Notes under the pieces: generated by a model | What the model was told of the DNA's origin: nothing | The model's input: the letters and a program-made list of their open reading frames with translations, nothing else | Databases searched by the model: none | Shown: piece by piece, positions 49,101-59,189 of the stretch | Layout of the letters: every line of letters starts with the position of its first letter | Position numbering within the stretch: the stretch's first letter is position 1 | NCBI GenBank assembly: GCA_007258455.2 | Contig: VDFB02358134.1 | Location: 214,133,565-214,197,564, forward strand | Length of the DNA stretch: 64,000 nucleotides | From: Sequoia sempervirens | Taxonomy: Eukaryota > Streptophyta > Pinopsida > Cupressales > Cupressaceae | Direction: 5' to 3' | Made by a program: the position numbers and the translations under genes

Positions 49101-49906
49101 CCAACGGCCATAAATTCATTATTACCACCACTGAATATTTCACAAAGTGGATTGAAGCCATCCCATTGACATATATTACTGGCAAACAAATATCAAAGTT
49201 CATCCTTAACTACATCATTTGCCGGTATGGCCTTCCGCAGTCAATCATCACCGACAACGAACGTTCGTTCAAAAACTAGGACGTACGTGAGTTATGTGAG
49301 CGATTCCATATCCAACACCACTTTTCATCTCCATACTACCCGCAAGGAAACAGCCAAGCTGAGGCATCTAACAAAACCATTGTCAAGATCTTAAAAAAGA
49401 CTGTCAATGACGCTAGCCGTGACTGGCACATACAACTTAACCTTGCTCTGTGGGCTTATCGAACTAGCATTCGTACTCCTACAGGGGCCACCCCGTTCAC
49501 CCTGGTCTTTGGCGCTGAAGCCATCTTACCCATTGAGGTCAAAATTCCTTCACTACGAGTCTCCTTGAAGGGTCTTACTAATGAAGAGGACTACCGACAA
49601 TCATGCCTGCATGAGCTGGAAATGCTGGAAGAAAGACGACAAAACTCATTGAATCATCTCCAAGCATATCAGAACCGCCTTTGTCGCAGCTACAATAAAA
49701 GGGTTATGGTCAGAAAGTTTAACATTGGTGACTTAGTTCTAATGCAGAACCCCAAGAACCAAGCGGACAGAGAAAAGCCAGGAAAATTTGAACCAAACTG
49801 GCTAGGTCCCTATATTATCATATCTTCTTTTGGCTCTGGAGCTTATCAATTGGCAACTCGAGATAGGGAACAGTTGACAGAACCCATCAACAGTTTACAT
49901 CTCTGA
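46169..49906 (+). pseudogene. Tat RT, dual RNase H and integrase, copy B (two stops)
   Basis: The frame is open from 46169 to a TAG at 47543 (CAG in copy A) and from 47582 to a TAG at 49277, then continues to 49906. RT motifs include VCTDFRDLNKACPKDDFPLP, MPFGLKNAGATYQRAM and YVDD (47297-47308). RNase H 1 has LILYISTTSSALGALLAQND. The archaeal-type RNase H 2 has YFDGSHTGHGSG, NIAEYEALVTGL, FGDSQLIINQVN and AADVMATISS, with D, E, D and D visible. Integrase has an HHCC finger (VHDG, GSH, CCKC), then WGLDLVGKI, ITDNERSF and NSQAEASNKT. The C-terminus resembles a GPY/F module (NWLGPYIIISSFGSGAYQL). The dual RNase H is diagnostic of the Tat lineage. Confidence 0.9.
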
Positions 49907-50404
49907 AAGTTCTACGCATAGCATCAGAGGGTGGAGCTGAGAATCTTAAAATACACAAAAATTTGAAAAATGATAAAAACCGTCACCCTAATGAAAACTT
50001 GGCAAACAGGCGTCTTGGTGACACCAAAAAAATCAAAAAATTGGGAAAATAGTAAAGAGAAAAATGATTTGTTCAATAGTGAAAACTTGGCAAACAGGAA
50101 CTTTGGACAAGTACCATGGTGAAAACCTGGCAAACAGGCGCCATGCGTAATCAATCATTGCTTTTCCATCTACTGTCACTTGGTCTAACTTGGCCTAGGA
50201 TGAAGGGTATTTCTGCCATTATTTTCGTAAAATCGCCATCACATCCTACCCTACCTGATAACTGATTGACATCAAGTCCTGACGACTGTCCGTCTAGCAA
50301 ATCAGCAGCATCCCGTCCATGTCCCTTGCAAATGGCTAAGTCTCAGACCTGACTGGGGGCATAAGGTTTATCATGAAACTGCAGTGGATGTCACATGTGA
50401 TCTT
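49907..50404 (+). other. Post-pol spacer with repeated GAAAACYTGGCAAACAGG
   Basis: Non-coding start of the 3' region. The 18-bp motif GAAAACTTGGCAAACAGG or its CCTGG variant occurs three times (about 49994, 50082 and 50122). Confidence 0.6.
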
Positions 50405-50935
50405 GACAAAAACATCACAAAAATTCTTGAAGAAAGACCCAAAAACATCACAAAAATTCTTGAAGAAAGACCCAAAAACATCACAAAAAGTCTTGAAAAA
50501 AGACAAAAACATCACAAAAAGTCCTGACGAAAGACCCAAAAACATCACAAAAAGTCCTGAAGAAAGACCCAAAAACATCACAAAAAGTCCTAAAGAAAGA
50601 CCCAAAAACATCACAAAAAGTCCTGAAGAAAGACCCAAAAACATCACAAAAAGTCCTAAAAAAAGACAAAAACATCACAAAAAGTCCTGAAGAAAGACCC
50701 AAAAACATCACAAAAAGTCCTGAAGAAAGACCCAAAAATATCGCAAAAAGTCCTGAAGAAAGACCCAAAAACATCACAAAAAGTCCTGAAGAAAGACCCA
50801 AAAACATCGCAAAATGTCCTGAAGAAAGACCCAAAAACATCACAAAATGTCCTGAAGAAAGACCCAAAAACATCGCAAAATGTCCTGAAAAAAGACCTAA
50901 AAATCATAAAATGCCCTGAACAAAACCAAACAAAA
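50405..50935 (+). repeat. 33-bp minisatellite (about 16 units)
   Basis: The unit reads approximately CATCACAAAAAGTCCTGAAG followed by AAAGACCCAAAAA. Most units are 33 bp; a few are shortened by small deletions. Because 33 is divisible by three, both strands show repetitive open frames (for example ERPKNITKSPE on plus). These are best explained by the repeat and not by selection for a protein. Confidence 0.9.
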
Positions 50936-52870
50936 ACATCAGACTAGTCGAAAAGCGCAAACACATGGGCATCTCTTGTTAAGGTCAGTCGTGTCAAATC
51001 AGTCTCTGTCATCTGTCTGAACTACGTTGTCTCTGCGCATTTGCTATGTAGGCAAGACTCATATTTCAGTCCCCGAGACATTAGGTCAGTCCCTTTAGGT
51101 TTGTCAAAATAAAATCATGATGCAATCTTTTGCTCATCAAGACAAAGTCATTGGTCGTGTCGAACTACGAAGTCTCTGAGTGTATGACGTAGGCAAGGCC
51201 ATCTATTGATGAGCCCCCGAGGCCACACTAGGTCAGTCCATTAGGGTTCATGGCACTACACTGGCACACACGTCAAAAGTCTTCAAGCAATTTCGACATG
51301 GGGAAACTCCTAAACCAAAGTAAAACAGTCATTTGTTCAAACATGGCTAATCTCATCAAACATGTCACTCATATCATCATGACAATATCGGCATATGATC
51401 AAACACAAGTCAAACTTGGTCCAAACAAGTCAAATCATCATAAACAAGTCAAACTGTCAAAATTCGGTTAGTCTTCATATGAGTCCTTGTGAACGATAAC
51501 CTCTATCATTTTCGCCTTAGGATGTGTCCTTCCTAGGCATCGTCATCGTCATTCATCATTTTGAGTGATCCTCCTGACACCTAAAGATCGCTCTTCGCGA
51601 CAGCAGTATTCTTCAGATGTGTCCTTCTGAAGAATCAACTCTGTCATTTATGCCTTAGGATGTGTCCTTCCTAGGCATCGTCATTATTTTGAGGGACCCC
51701 TTAAGACCATTAGGGATCTAATCCTCTCATCATCGGCATCATTCAGGATGTGTCCTTCTTGAATTCACCAAGTCTCGACATTTTCCAAGATCAATCAAAA
51801 CTTTAAACACTTCGACATCTCGACATTATCAAACATGGCCTCTTGGCATCAGAATAGTAAATATCCAGATGCACTTGGCAAACACTTGAAAAATTGTCTT
51901 TTTGATCTTTTATCATGTTATTAGTTTTTCAGCGAGATCCCAATAAGCAGGATTTAGAGAAGTAGCGACGTAGCATGACAATTGACGTGCATGAATATTA
52001 GCTTCTCAATGAGGTCCTAATTCTGGGATTTAGAAAAGCAACGACATATCATGATAGGGACTTTATTTTTGTATTCTGGCAGTCATGTCACTAGTTTCTC
52101 AAGGATGTCCTGGAAATAGGATTTAGAGAAGCAACGACATTTGATGACCTGTCCTTGTCTTTTCTGTTTGTGGTTGATTATGACAACAAGACTGGGGCAA
52201 TCACGCTCATAACATGAGTCATGATCATCCTTGTCTGTGACTGTTTGTCTTATGTAATGGTATGACCTTGCACACCTTGATCTATGTCATATCATGGTGT
52301 TTGTTGGCCATTACAATAGTCTGCCCAATGATGATTAAGAGCAATAAATATTAAAAGTCCTACAGCAAAGTTTTGAAGGATTTGGTCTAGGAGTTAACAT
52401 GCATTTTCATAGGTCTCAGGTCTTCTTCTCTTTGGTCTGATCATCTTCTCTCATCAGTCGTGTCATCCTCTCTCGTCCATGATGATATCCTGTGACATCC
52501 AAAAACATAAGTGTATACATAATCATATACATTGCATTAGGTCCATACATACATCATACATGGCAGTAAATCATACACATAAGCACAAGCATTGCATTAA
52601 CATAATCATATAAATATGCATTGCATCATCATGGCATCAAAATCACAAATAGGCATCATAGTACATACATGGCAGCATAAATTAAACATCATAAATAACA
52701 TGATACATAAAACAAAGAGCATCACATAACACATGTAGGCCGCATCAAAACTGCATAATCATATAGAATCATCTCAAAAAGGTACAATGTCACAGGATAG
52801 AGTCAATGGATATCCCAAAAAAATGGAGCTCGTAGGCTCAATAATATACATAGTGTGTCAAAATACAAAT
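50936..52870. other. Non-coding 3' region with several degenerate repeats
   Basis: Two copies of a segment with GAACTACG...GTCTCTG...TAGGCAAG...GGTCAGTCC lie at about 51000-51110 and 51150-51250. Two copies of GCCTTAGGATGTGTCCTTCC plus TAGGCATCGTCA lie near 51517 and 51652. Three copies of an about 80-bp unit (TTCTCA...GGATTTAGAGAAG...CGACAT) lie at 51926-52150. From 52500 to 52760 CATA-rich sequence occurs. No gene is supported. Confidence 0.6.
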
Positions 52871-52876
52871 ATGCCC

Positions 52877-55445
52877 CTAGGATAGGCTCTCATCATCCCC
52901 TCGAGGTGAGGAGTGTGGCAGTTGAGGCCCTGTCACTGGCTCTGAAGCAATAGGTGGCTGATCCTGTACTGACCTCTGCGCTGAAACTCTGGCAACCTCT
53001 GCCTGTGCCACTATCGGAGCTGAGAAGGCAGGTGTCATCTTAATAGTATAAAACACCCGTGAGGTCACTGCTATTGGACTCTGAGAAGTAGTAGGATCTG
53101 TAACTGGTGGTTGTACATGTCTTGACCTCTGCACGGAACCAGTCGATCTATGGCTATGACCTGGAGAGTGCCGGCGAGAATGATGTGACCTGTGTCCGGA
53201 TGTGTGACCTGTCGAAGTGGACCCTCCGACGCTGGTGTGGCTCCTGGTACCACTACCACTGCCTGACTTGTGACCGCTACCTGTCCTCGTCTGTGAGCGA
53301 GACAAGGTAGGATCTTGTCACTCTGGTGGCACTGCCTGCTCATAGAGAGTCTGGTACTGCCCCAGTCTCGTGCTAACTCTGGCCAACTCTCGACCCATGT
53401 CTCCCATGGGTCCTGTACACAAGGCTGCAAACTCGGTGCACCACTGGGCTGCATCCTGCTGGCGGATCACCGCCTGGTCCCACTCTACCCTGGCAACCTC
53501 TAGTGCTGACTGTAAAGACCTGACCTGTGCCAAGCTGGCGTCTAATCTCTGCTGAAGATCAGCCACTCTCTGATCAGCTGTAGCATCTAGTGGCAACCCT
53601 GAAGTGGATGGTATCTCCTCCTCCCCCTCCACCATCTGCCATCTGAGAAGTCTCTCAGCCTCACCTATGGCATCATCCTCCTCGTCATCATCGTCATCAT
53701 TCTGCCCTGCCACCTCCTCCTCCTGCCCTACCACCTCCGCCTCCTCCTCCCCTACCACCTCCATCTCCACCTCTGGTGCCCTGACATCCACCTCAACCTC
53801 CTCCTCCGGTGCCCTGACACCCACATCCTCTGCCTCTCCCCTCACCTCTGCATCCCCCTCCTGTCTCTCCGTCTCCTCCTCCTCCTGTCCCCTCACCTCT
53901 GGCTCCCCCTCCTGCCTCCCCTCGCCCTCTCCCTCTTGTTGGGGCTACTCCTTACCCTCTCCCTCCTCACCAACCTTGGGGATGGCATCTAATGCTGCCC
54001 TCGCCACTCGTGGGCGTACCCTTCGGACCTGTCTCTGCCCAGCTCACTGTCACCTCCGCCCATCTCCGCCATCATCTCCTCCTCTGCCTCCATCCCTGCC
54101 TCCGTCTCCTCCCCTGCCTCCATCCCTCCCTCTGTCTCCACCCCTACCTCCACCTCTGCCTCCATCGTCCCCACCCCTCCCTCTGTCTCCATCCCTCCCT
54201 CCATCTCTGCCTCCGCCTCTGCCTCGACCTCTGCCTCCATCCCTGCCTCTGCCACCTCGTCGGACCCATGGCACTCGTGGAATAATCGACTGCCTGTCAA
54301 CTGGTGCCGGACCATCGGGATCTGTCAAGGGCACTGGTTGGCATGCCTGCCACCATAGATCGTATGCCGGTGTCGTACCCGGATCCGCTACTCCTCCTCT
54401 CCAACCCCAGGCCTAGGCTACTAACCCATCTATCTGTTGTGTCACAAAAGCCACTGGGATGGCCGGCCCCCATGCATACTCTCTCAATGACCTGGAATAC
54501 TCTGTCATCCCCATGGGCACATCCTTCTACTCGCCAAACTGTCTCAACACACGCTGCGGCAGGTACATCTTAATGATCAAGGACGTCTACACTGTCCTGC
54601 CAATAAGATATCTGTACTGTCTGCATAAGCTCAGATGCTCATCCTCATCATCCCATGCCTCACAATCCTTGTAGGGCCTCCAAATGAACGTCACCATGGT
54701 ATCGATCTTGTGCCACCACCTTGGCTCACCCATATGGGTCTGCTGTAATGCGTCGACATAGTAGTAAGAATAAGGCATCCCCTCGGCCAGCTGTGGTCTG
54801 TCAATAGGAGGGCGGAATATGGCAATGTGCTCCCATGCCCAGATCATCATAAGAGTAGTCCCACAGGAGATACTCTCTCCTCTCCTCTCCTGTACACAAC
54901 GTCAAGAAGCTGATGATATAGCGTCCCTAGCAGGCAAGGACCCCAAGCATACACTATCCAGTCCCGTCTCATACCGACTAGGATGTCTCCCCAACCAATC
55001 GGAAAGCCATGTCCTCGCCGATCAGGAACCAGGATACCCGCAATCATCGTCGCCAAGAAGGCATTGAAGCACCCATAGTGCTCTGCAAGGAAATCCCAAT
55101 GGATCTCATAACCCTGAATGCTGAGTCCAGCACCCTGATCCTGGTAGTACATGCAAAAGTTCTGCTCTCCATGGCGTCAATCATACACAATCCGCTCCCC
55201 TCGAATAGGAATCTAGAGAATACGGTAGACATCCTCCAAGGTAATGGTGGCCTCGCCTATCGGCAGGTGGAAGGAACAGGTCTCAGAATGCCATCGCTCG
55301 CACAACACTGTCAACAAACCCCTGTTTGCCCGAATGGCGGGCATAAATGCAGCATAAAATAAGCCTAGTCTCATCAATCATCGCCGCTCTCATGGACCCA
55401 ACTGATCGGCAAACCGAAAGGTGGTCGGTCTGCTCTCTCTGGTAT
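52877..55445 (-). pseudogene. Antisense plant-mobile-domain (PMD) protein gene inside the Tat element
   Basis: On the minus strand a PMD (PF10536-type) begins near 55440 with FRFADQLGP and RLGLFYAAFMPAIRANRGLL. It continues CERWHSETCSFHLPIGEATI then TLEDVYRIL (about 55230-55300), YAWGPCLLGTLYHQL (about 54940) and LLMIWAWEHIAIFRP. After it come a region rich in R, G and D (54270-54050), an acidic Glu-rich stretch (53900-53640), a probable coiled coil (ADQRVADLQQRLDASLAQVR, about 53570-53500) and a His/Ser/Arg-rich tail ending at 52877. Stops include TAG at 55213-55215 and TGA at about 53318; a frameshift lies near 54848. PMD proteins are known from plant silencing factors (MAIN, MAIL1) and from transposons. 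The intact product would be about 850 residues, with a nucleic-acid-binding RG-rich region by inference. The start codon is uncertain. Confidence 0.75.
53620..54275. repeat. Polypyrimidine/polypurine tracts within the PMD gene
   Basis: The plus strand is dominated by CTC, CCT and TCC triplets (53620-53945 and 54035-54260). The minus strand encodes Glu-rich and RGG/RDG-rich protein here. The strand asymmetry could form triplex or G-rich structures. Confidence 0.7.
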
Positions 55446-55544
55446 AAATAAAAACATCATCAGCACTTTTTGGACAACTAACAACATCATGGAAAGCAAC
55501 TAAAGGCATGAAAACATCAAAGCAATTTTTATTAAGACAATAGG

Positions 55545-55930
55545 CAAGTGCGTCGCAACCCAGCAATTACGTCGCGAAAACACAACTACATCGTTCAAAA
55601 CATCAATTGCGTCTCAATATGGCAATTGCGTCCCGACATAACAACTGCGTCACTAAAAAACTGAATGCATCGCAACATGACTATCGCGTTGCGATATCAC
55701 AATTACGACGTTTAAAATGGCGATTGCGTCTCAAATTAACGATTGCGACATTCCACCAGTCAATTGCGACTTGGAAAGTCACTTGTGTCGCACGAATTGG
55801 AAAATGCGGCGTGAAAAACTGGTGATTTCTATTTCGTCTATGCACTTGCGTCGCGACGCATCAAGTGCGTCGAACACGAAGGCAATTGCGGCTTACGCGA
55901 ATGCATATGCGTCGCGGCGCATTCGTTGAC
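55545..55930 (-). repeat. Inverted CGCANNTG-type motif cluster (3' end of Tat element)
   Basis: About 17 units in 385 bp read on the plus strand as CAAGTGCGTC, CAATTACGTC, CAATTGCGTC (three or more), CAACTGCGTC, CACTTGCGTC and CAATTGCGGC. These are reverse complements of the leader motif (GACGCAATTG). Read on the minus strand the cluster lies just upstream of the PMD frame, as the plus-strand clusters lie upstream of gag. Confidence 0.8.
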
Positions 55931-56440
55931 TACCCTAGAAAGCATTAAGTAGCACGTAAAACAATAAAAGGACAAAGCGAGTTTAGGGTACATACCACCA
56001 GCTCTGAACCCTCTGGTCGTCTGAAGGTCCTCACGATCTCTCCGCGGTGCTCTGACACTGGAATAACCATCCTCGCTGCTGCGCCTTTCGCTCTAAGCTC
56101 TCGAGTTTCGCAAGGTAAATAGTAAAAGTGAATTGACTTTACCCCCTTTGTCAACCTATTTATAAGGTCAAAATGGCATTTTTCAAACAAATTCAATACT
56201 GCAGGCTCATTTGAACACCTTTGACTTCCTCGTAAGTTGCTTTAAACATATCAGAATCCGAAACTGACTGCGCCGTTGTTTTTCTGGTCATCAAATTGAT
56301 TTATCGGGACCCTTTGCAAATTTTTCTGGCACCGACCCAAAATTTGAAAATTTTCTGAGGGGGCAATGATACTCCGTACCCTCGCTGGGGCATATTCTTG
56401 GCTTATTTTTCTTTGTCACAATGCGACAAGCAACATTATG
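55931..56440. other. Spacer between motif cluster and polypurine tract
   Basis: No gene is supported. On the minus strand it would be the most 5' part of the PMD transcript. TATTTATAAGG near 56156-56166 (plus) reads CCTTATAAATA on the minus strand and could be a TATA-like box for an antisense promoter. Confidence 0.4.
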
Positions 56441-56456
56441 ACAAAGAGGGGCAAAA
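56441..56456 (+). other. Polypurine tract of Tat element
   Basis: ACAAAGAGGGGCAAAA ends directly at the TGTAGACACC start of the 3' LTR. Confidence 0.85.
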
Positions 56457-57766
56457 TGTAGACACCTAAAAATGACCTAGGCGTGCAAGCTTCATTTTTA
56501 CCACTTTCATCCTAGCATAATTAAGACATTTAATTATGTCCTTGGTCCACATTCAACTATTGATTAAATAATTCATAATTATTTAATTAATTCATGTCAT
56601 TTATTCTTCATGATTATTGAATAAATAAATTTTAGTTATTTATTAAATACGTCATTAATTATCTTAGTCTTCCTTTAATTAAATAAATTTTCTTAATTTA
56701 TTTAATTCCCTTTGTCATTTAATTCTTCCTGAATATTAAATAAATAAATTTCATTTATTTATTAAATATGTCACTAATTGTCTTAATTAAATAAATTGAT
56801 TAATTTATTTAATTAATTAGTCTTATCCTCTAAATTAAATAATTAAATTTAATTATTTAATTGTCAATTAACACTCTTCTCATTTTAAATAAATTAAATT
56901 ATTTAAAATGTCATCTCGATCTTAACTGTCAGTCCTTTTTGATAAATAATCTGAAAAAGATTATTTATTATCTCTTAAAATCCATAATTTGAATTATTTT
57001 AATTCAAATTAGTAATTAATCTTCTAAAAATCAAGCAATCGGGCATATTCTCGATTTTTCAAATCTTATCTTCAGTCCGAATCTTATCTCTTTGATTTTT
57101 CGAATCTTGTAAATCAGGCAGTCTTATCTTCTTGATTTTTTGAAAATATTTATTTTCTAATTAATTTGTCTCATTTATTCTCCACCGTCGATCCGATTTT
57201 ATTTTGACCGTTCGATTAAAGATTTTGCCCTAACCCTAATTAGGGATTCTCAGGTTTAATTTGGATCGTTCATTTTAGGTTCTTGTCAATAATTTATCTC
57301 GTCCGTCTGTTCGAAATGGCCTTTTCTATAAAATGCCATTTCCTTCTCATTTTCAGACATCTTGACATTTTTAGGTAATTACTATAGGCATTTACTTGGC
57401 TTCACATTTCATTGTCATAGGCAATTGTAGTATTTCATTATTGGCATTAGGTTTTAGGCATTTGATTAATATTGACATTTTCTTTAGACATAGACATAGG
57501 CATTGGCAAGAGTCATAGGCATAGCAAATCCTTCAAATCTTGTTGTAGGGCTTAGACATTTAGATTGCTCAAGAAGATGAATCTGAGGGCAACATATTAT
57601 CTAGCAAGTAAGAAGGTGTAACGAAGGTGAAGCATGGAAGATGGAGATTCTTGGTAATATCATTTCTTCTATTTTCATTTCATTTCCATTGTGCTTCGTT
57701 ATTTTCATTGGATTTTTATGTTATTTGATCTAACAAATTAACAATCTAATATTTCCCTTGATTACA
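56457..57766 (+). repeat. 3' LTR of Tat element (1,310 bp, full length)
   Basis: It starts TGTAGACACCTAA after the polypurine tract and ends TTGATTACA before GCTAG. The first half carries nine AT-rich palindromes. GGCCTTTTCTATAAAATGCC at 57329-57348 includes a TATA-like box (CTATAAAA), giving a plausible promoter about 420 bp before the LTR end. The 5' LTR retains sequence from about 57431 onwards, so it lacks this TATA-like box too. Confidence 0.9.
56563..57010. repeat. Ladder of nine AT-rich palindromes
   Basis: Arms and loops: 56563-56587 (11-bp arms, perfect), 56616-56648 (13, one mismatch), 56677-56707 (13, perfect), 56733-56769 (17, one mismatch), 56783-56816 (15, perfect), 56833-56862 (15, perfect, no loop), 56881-56910 (12, perfect), 56942-56968 (11, perfect) and 56986-57010 (11, perfect). 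Most are separated by 14-40 bp that often contain GTC or TCTTC. Confidence 0.9.
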
Positions 57767-57771
57767 GCTAG
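57767..57771. other. Target-site duplication GCTAG, right copy
   Basis: Matches 30240-30244 exactly and follows the CA end of the Tat element. Confidence 0.95.
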
Positions 57772-59065
57772 CATCACACTCAATGGTAAAAACTTTATCA
57801 AAATCAGGGAGCATAAGTATAGGTTGTTGTGCTACTCTCATTTTCAGATATTCAAACCCTTTATCAGCTTCATTGGTCCAAGAAAACTTACCTTTGTTAC
57901 CTCTTTTGATGGTGTCCAAGATTGGTGCACAAATTTGGCTAAAGTTCTTGATGAACTTTCTATAAAAGCTTGCAAGTCCATGGAAGCTTCTCACATCTCC
58001 CATGGATTTTGATGTTCGCCAAGTAAGAATAGCATCCACCTTTAAAGGATCCATCTTCAAACTTCCCTTGGAGATGACAAAACCAAGGTAGACTAGTTCT
58101 TCCTTCATGAATTCACACTTTTCCATGTTGATCAGCAACTTCTCCTCTAGTAACCTCCTTAGTACCATCTCAAGGTGCTTCAAATTTTCTTCTTTAGACC
58201 TGCTAAACACAAGGATTTCATCTAAATAAACTACAACAAAATTTCCAATGAAAGGTCTCAATACCTCATTCATAAGGCGCATAAATGTACTAGGGGCATT
58301 TGATAACCCAAAGGGAATCACCAACCAATCATAGAGCCCTTCATTAGTCTTAAAATTTTTCTTCCATTCATCCCCCTCTTCGATCCTTATCTAATGGTAC
58401 CTGATCTTTGGATCAATCTTGGAAAAGTAAGATGCTCCTGATAGACAATCCATGAGGTCCTCCATTCTTGGCATTGGAAACCTATATCTAATTGTGATCC
58501 TATTAATGGCTCTTGAATCAATGCAAAGCATCCAATTCCTATCCTTCCTTGGTGCTAGGATAGTAGGAACAGCACATGGGCTCAAACCCTTCCTCACTAG
58601 CCCCTTATCCATCAACTCTTGCACTTGTCTTGCAATCTCCTCATTTTGAGTAGGTGGCATCTTGTATGCAGCCTTATTTGGCAATGTAGCACCTGGAATC
58701 ATATCAATATGGTGGCTTATATCCCTAATGGGAGGTAGGGAACTAGGTAATTCATTCATTGTTATGTCCATGTACCTTTCCAACAACTCTTGGACTTCCT
58801 TTGGTGCATCTTCCTTCTTCTTTATGGGAAGATCTGCTTCAATTTTTGGCTTCATAATCAAGAATAATCCTTTTCCTCCTCCTTCCTTCAAGGTCTTCAT
58901 GAACTCCTTCTCACCCACCATCAAAACACTAGGCCCTTCATGCTTTGCCTTGTCTTCTTCTAGGAGAGGTGAAAGGTTGTAAGTCTTCCCATCCATCACA
59001 ATGGAGTATGTGTTCTTCTCCCCATCATACTTGGTCTTCCTATCAAACTACTAAGGCCTACCAAA
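57767..59065 (-). pseudogene. Ty3/gypsy protease end and RT (5' half of split chromovirus-like element)
   Basis: Reading leftwards it begins at the protease end (GRP..FDRKTKYDGEKNTYS, about 59060-59010). It continues through the RT N-terminus (DISHHIDMIPGATLPNKAAY, then LCIDSRAINRITIRYRFPMP) to MVIPFGLSNAPSTFMRLMNE and the thumb (LEEKLLINMEKCEF, VYLGFVIS). It stops at FTIECDAS at the Tat insertion site. The RT active site reads YLDE in place of YLDD (second Asp codon replaced, 58217-58219), so it is catalytically dead. A frame break lies between 58324 and 58391. Gag, most of the protease and the 5' LTR are missing. Confidence 0.85.
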
Positions 59066-59189
59066 AATATATAGTTTAATACTTGTACTCAAAATTTAGT
59101 TCATTATATCTCATACATTATAAGTCATGATGTGGATCTCTCTATTGTAACTTTTTTGTGATTGAATAATTTGTTGTTTTATTTTCAAA

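Larger units (their letters stand above)
30245..57766 (+). mobile_element. Giant Tat/Ogre-lineage Ty3/gypsy element (27.5 kb as assembled)
   Basis: The ends are TGTAGACACC and TTGATTACA with a perfect 5-bp target duplication. Contents in order are a deleted 5' LTR, a 2.2-kb leader, gag-pol copy A, a 100-N gap, leader copy B, gag-pol copy B, a 6.5-kb 3' region with an antisense PMD gene, a polypurine tract and a 1,310-bp 3' LTR. The second, archaeal-type RNase H after RT-RNase H and the CX2HX4HX4C Gag finger identify the Tat lineage. Both copies carry many stops. One leader plus one gag-pol plus the 3' region and two full LTRs would be about 19-20 kb. The extra internal copy reflects either a tandem LTR-sharing array with unassembled DNA in the gap or a misjoin. 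Confidence 0.9.

Noticed and set aside
50336..50907. Minus-strand frames of repeated LGLSSGLFVMF or GSFFRTFCDVF units
   Set aside because: Generated by the 33-bp minisatellite. There is no start context or non-repeat domain.
53604..54416. 270-residue Ser/Pro-rich plus-strand open frame
   Set aside because: It is the shadow of the antisense PMD gene's Glu- and RG-rich coding sequence. Its composition is only strings of Ser, Pro, Leu and Cys from CTC/TCC triplets.
55607..55929. Plus-strand frames across the CAATTGCGTC cluster
   Set aside because: The motif spacing is irregular and not a multiple of three, so a coding repeat does not explain the array.
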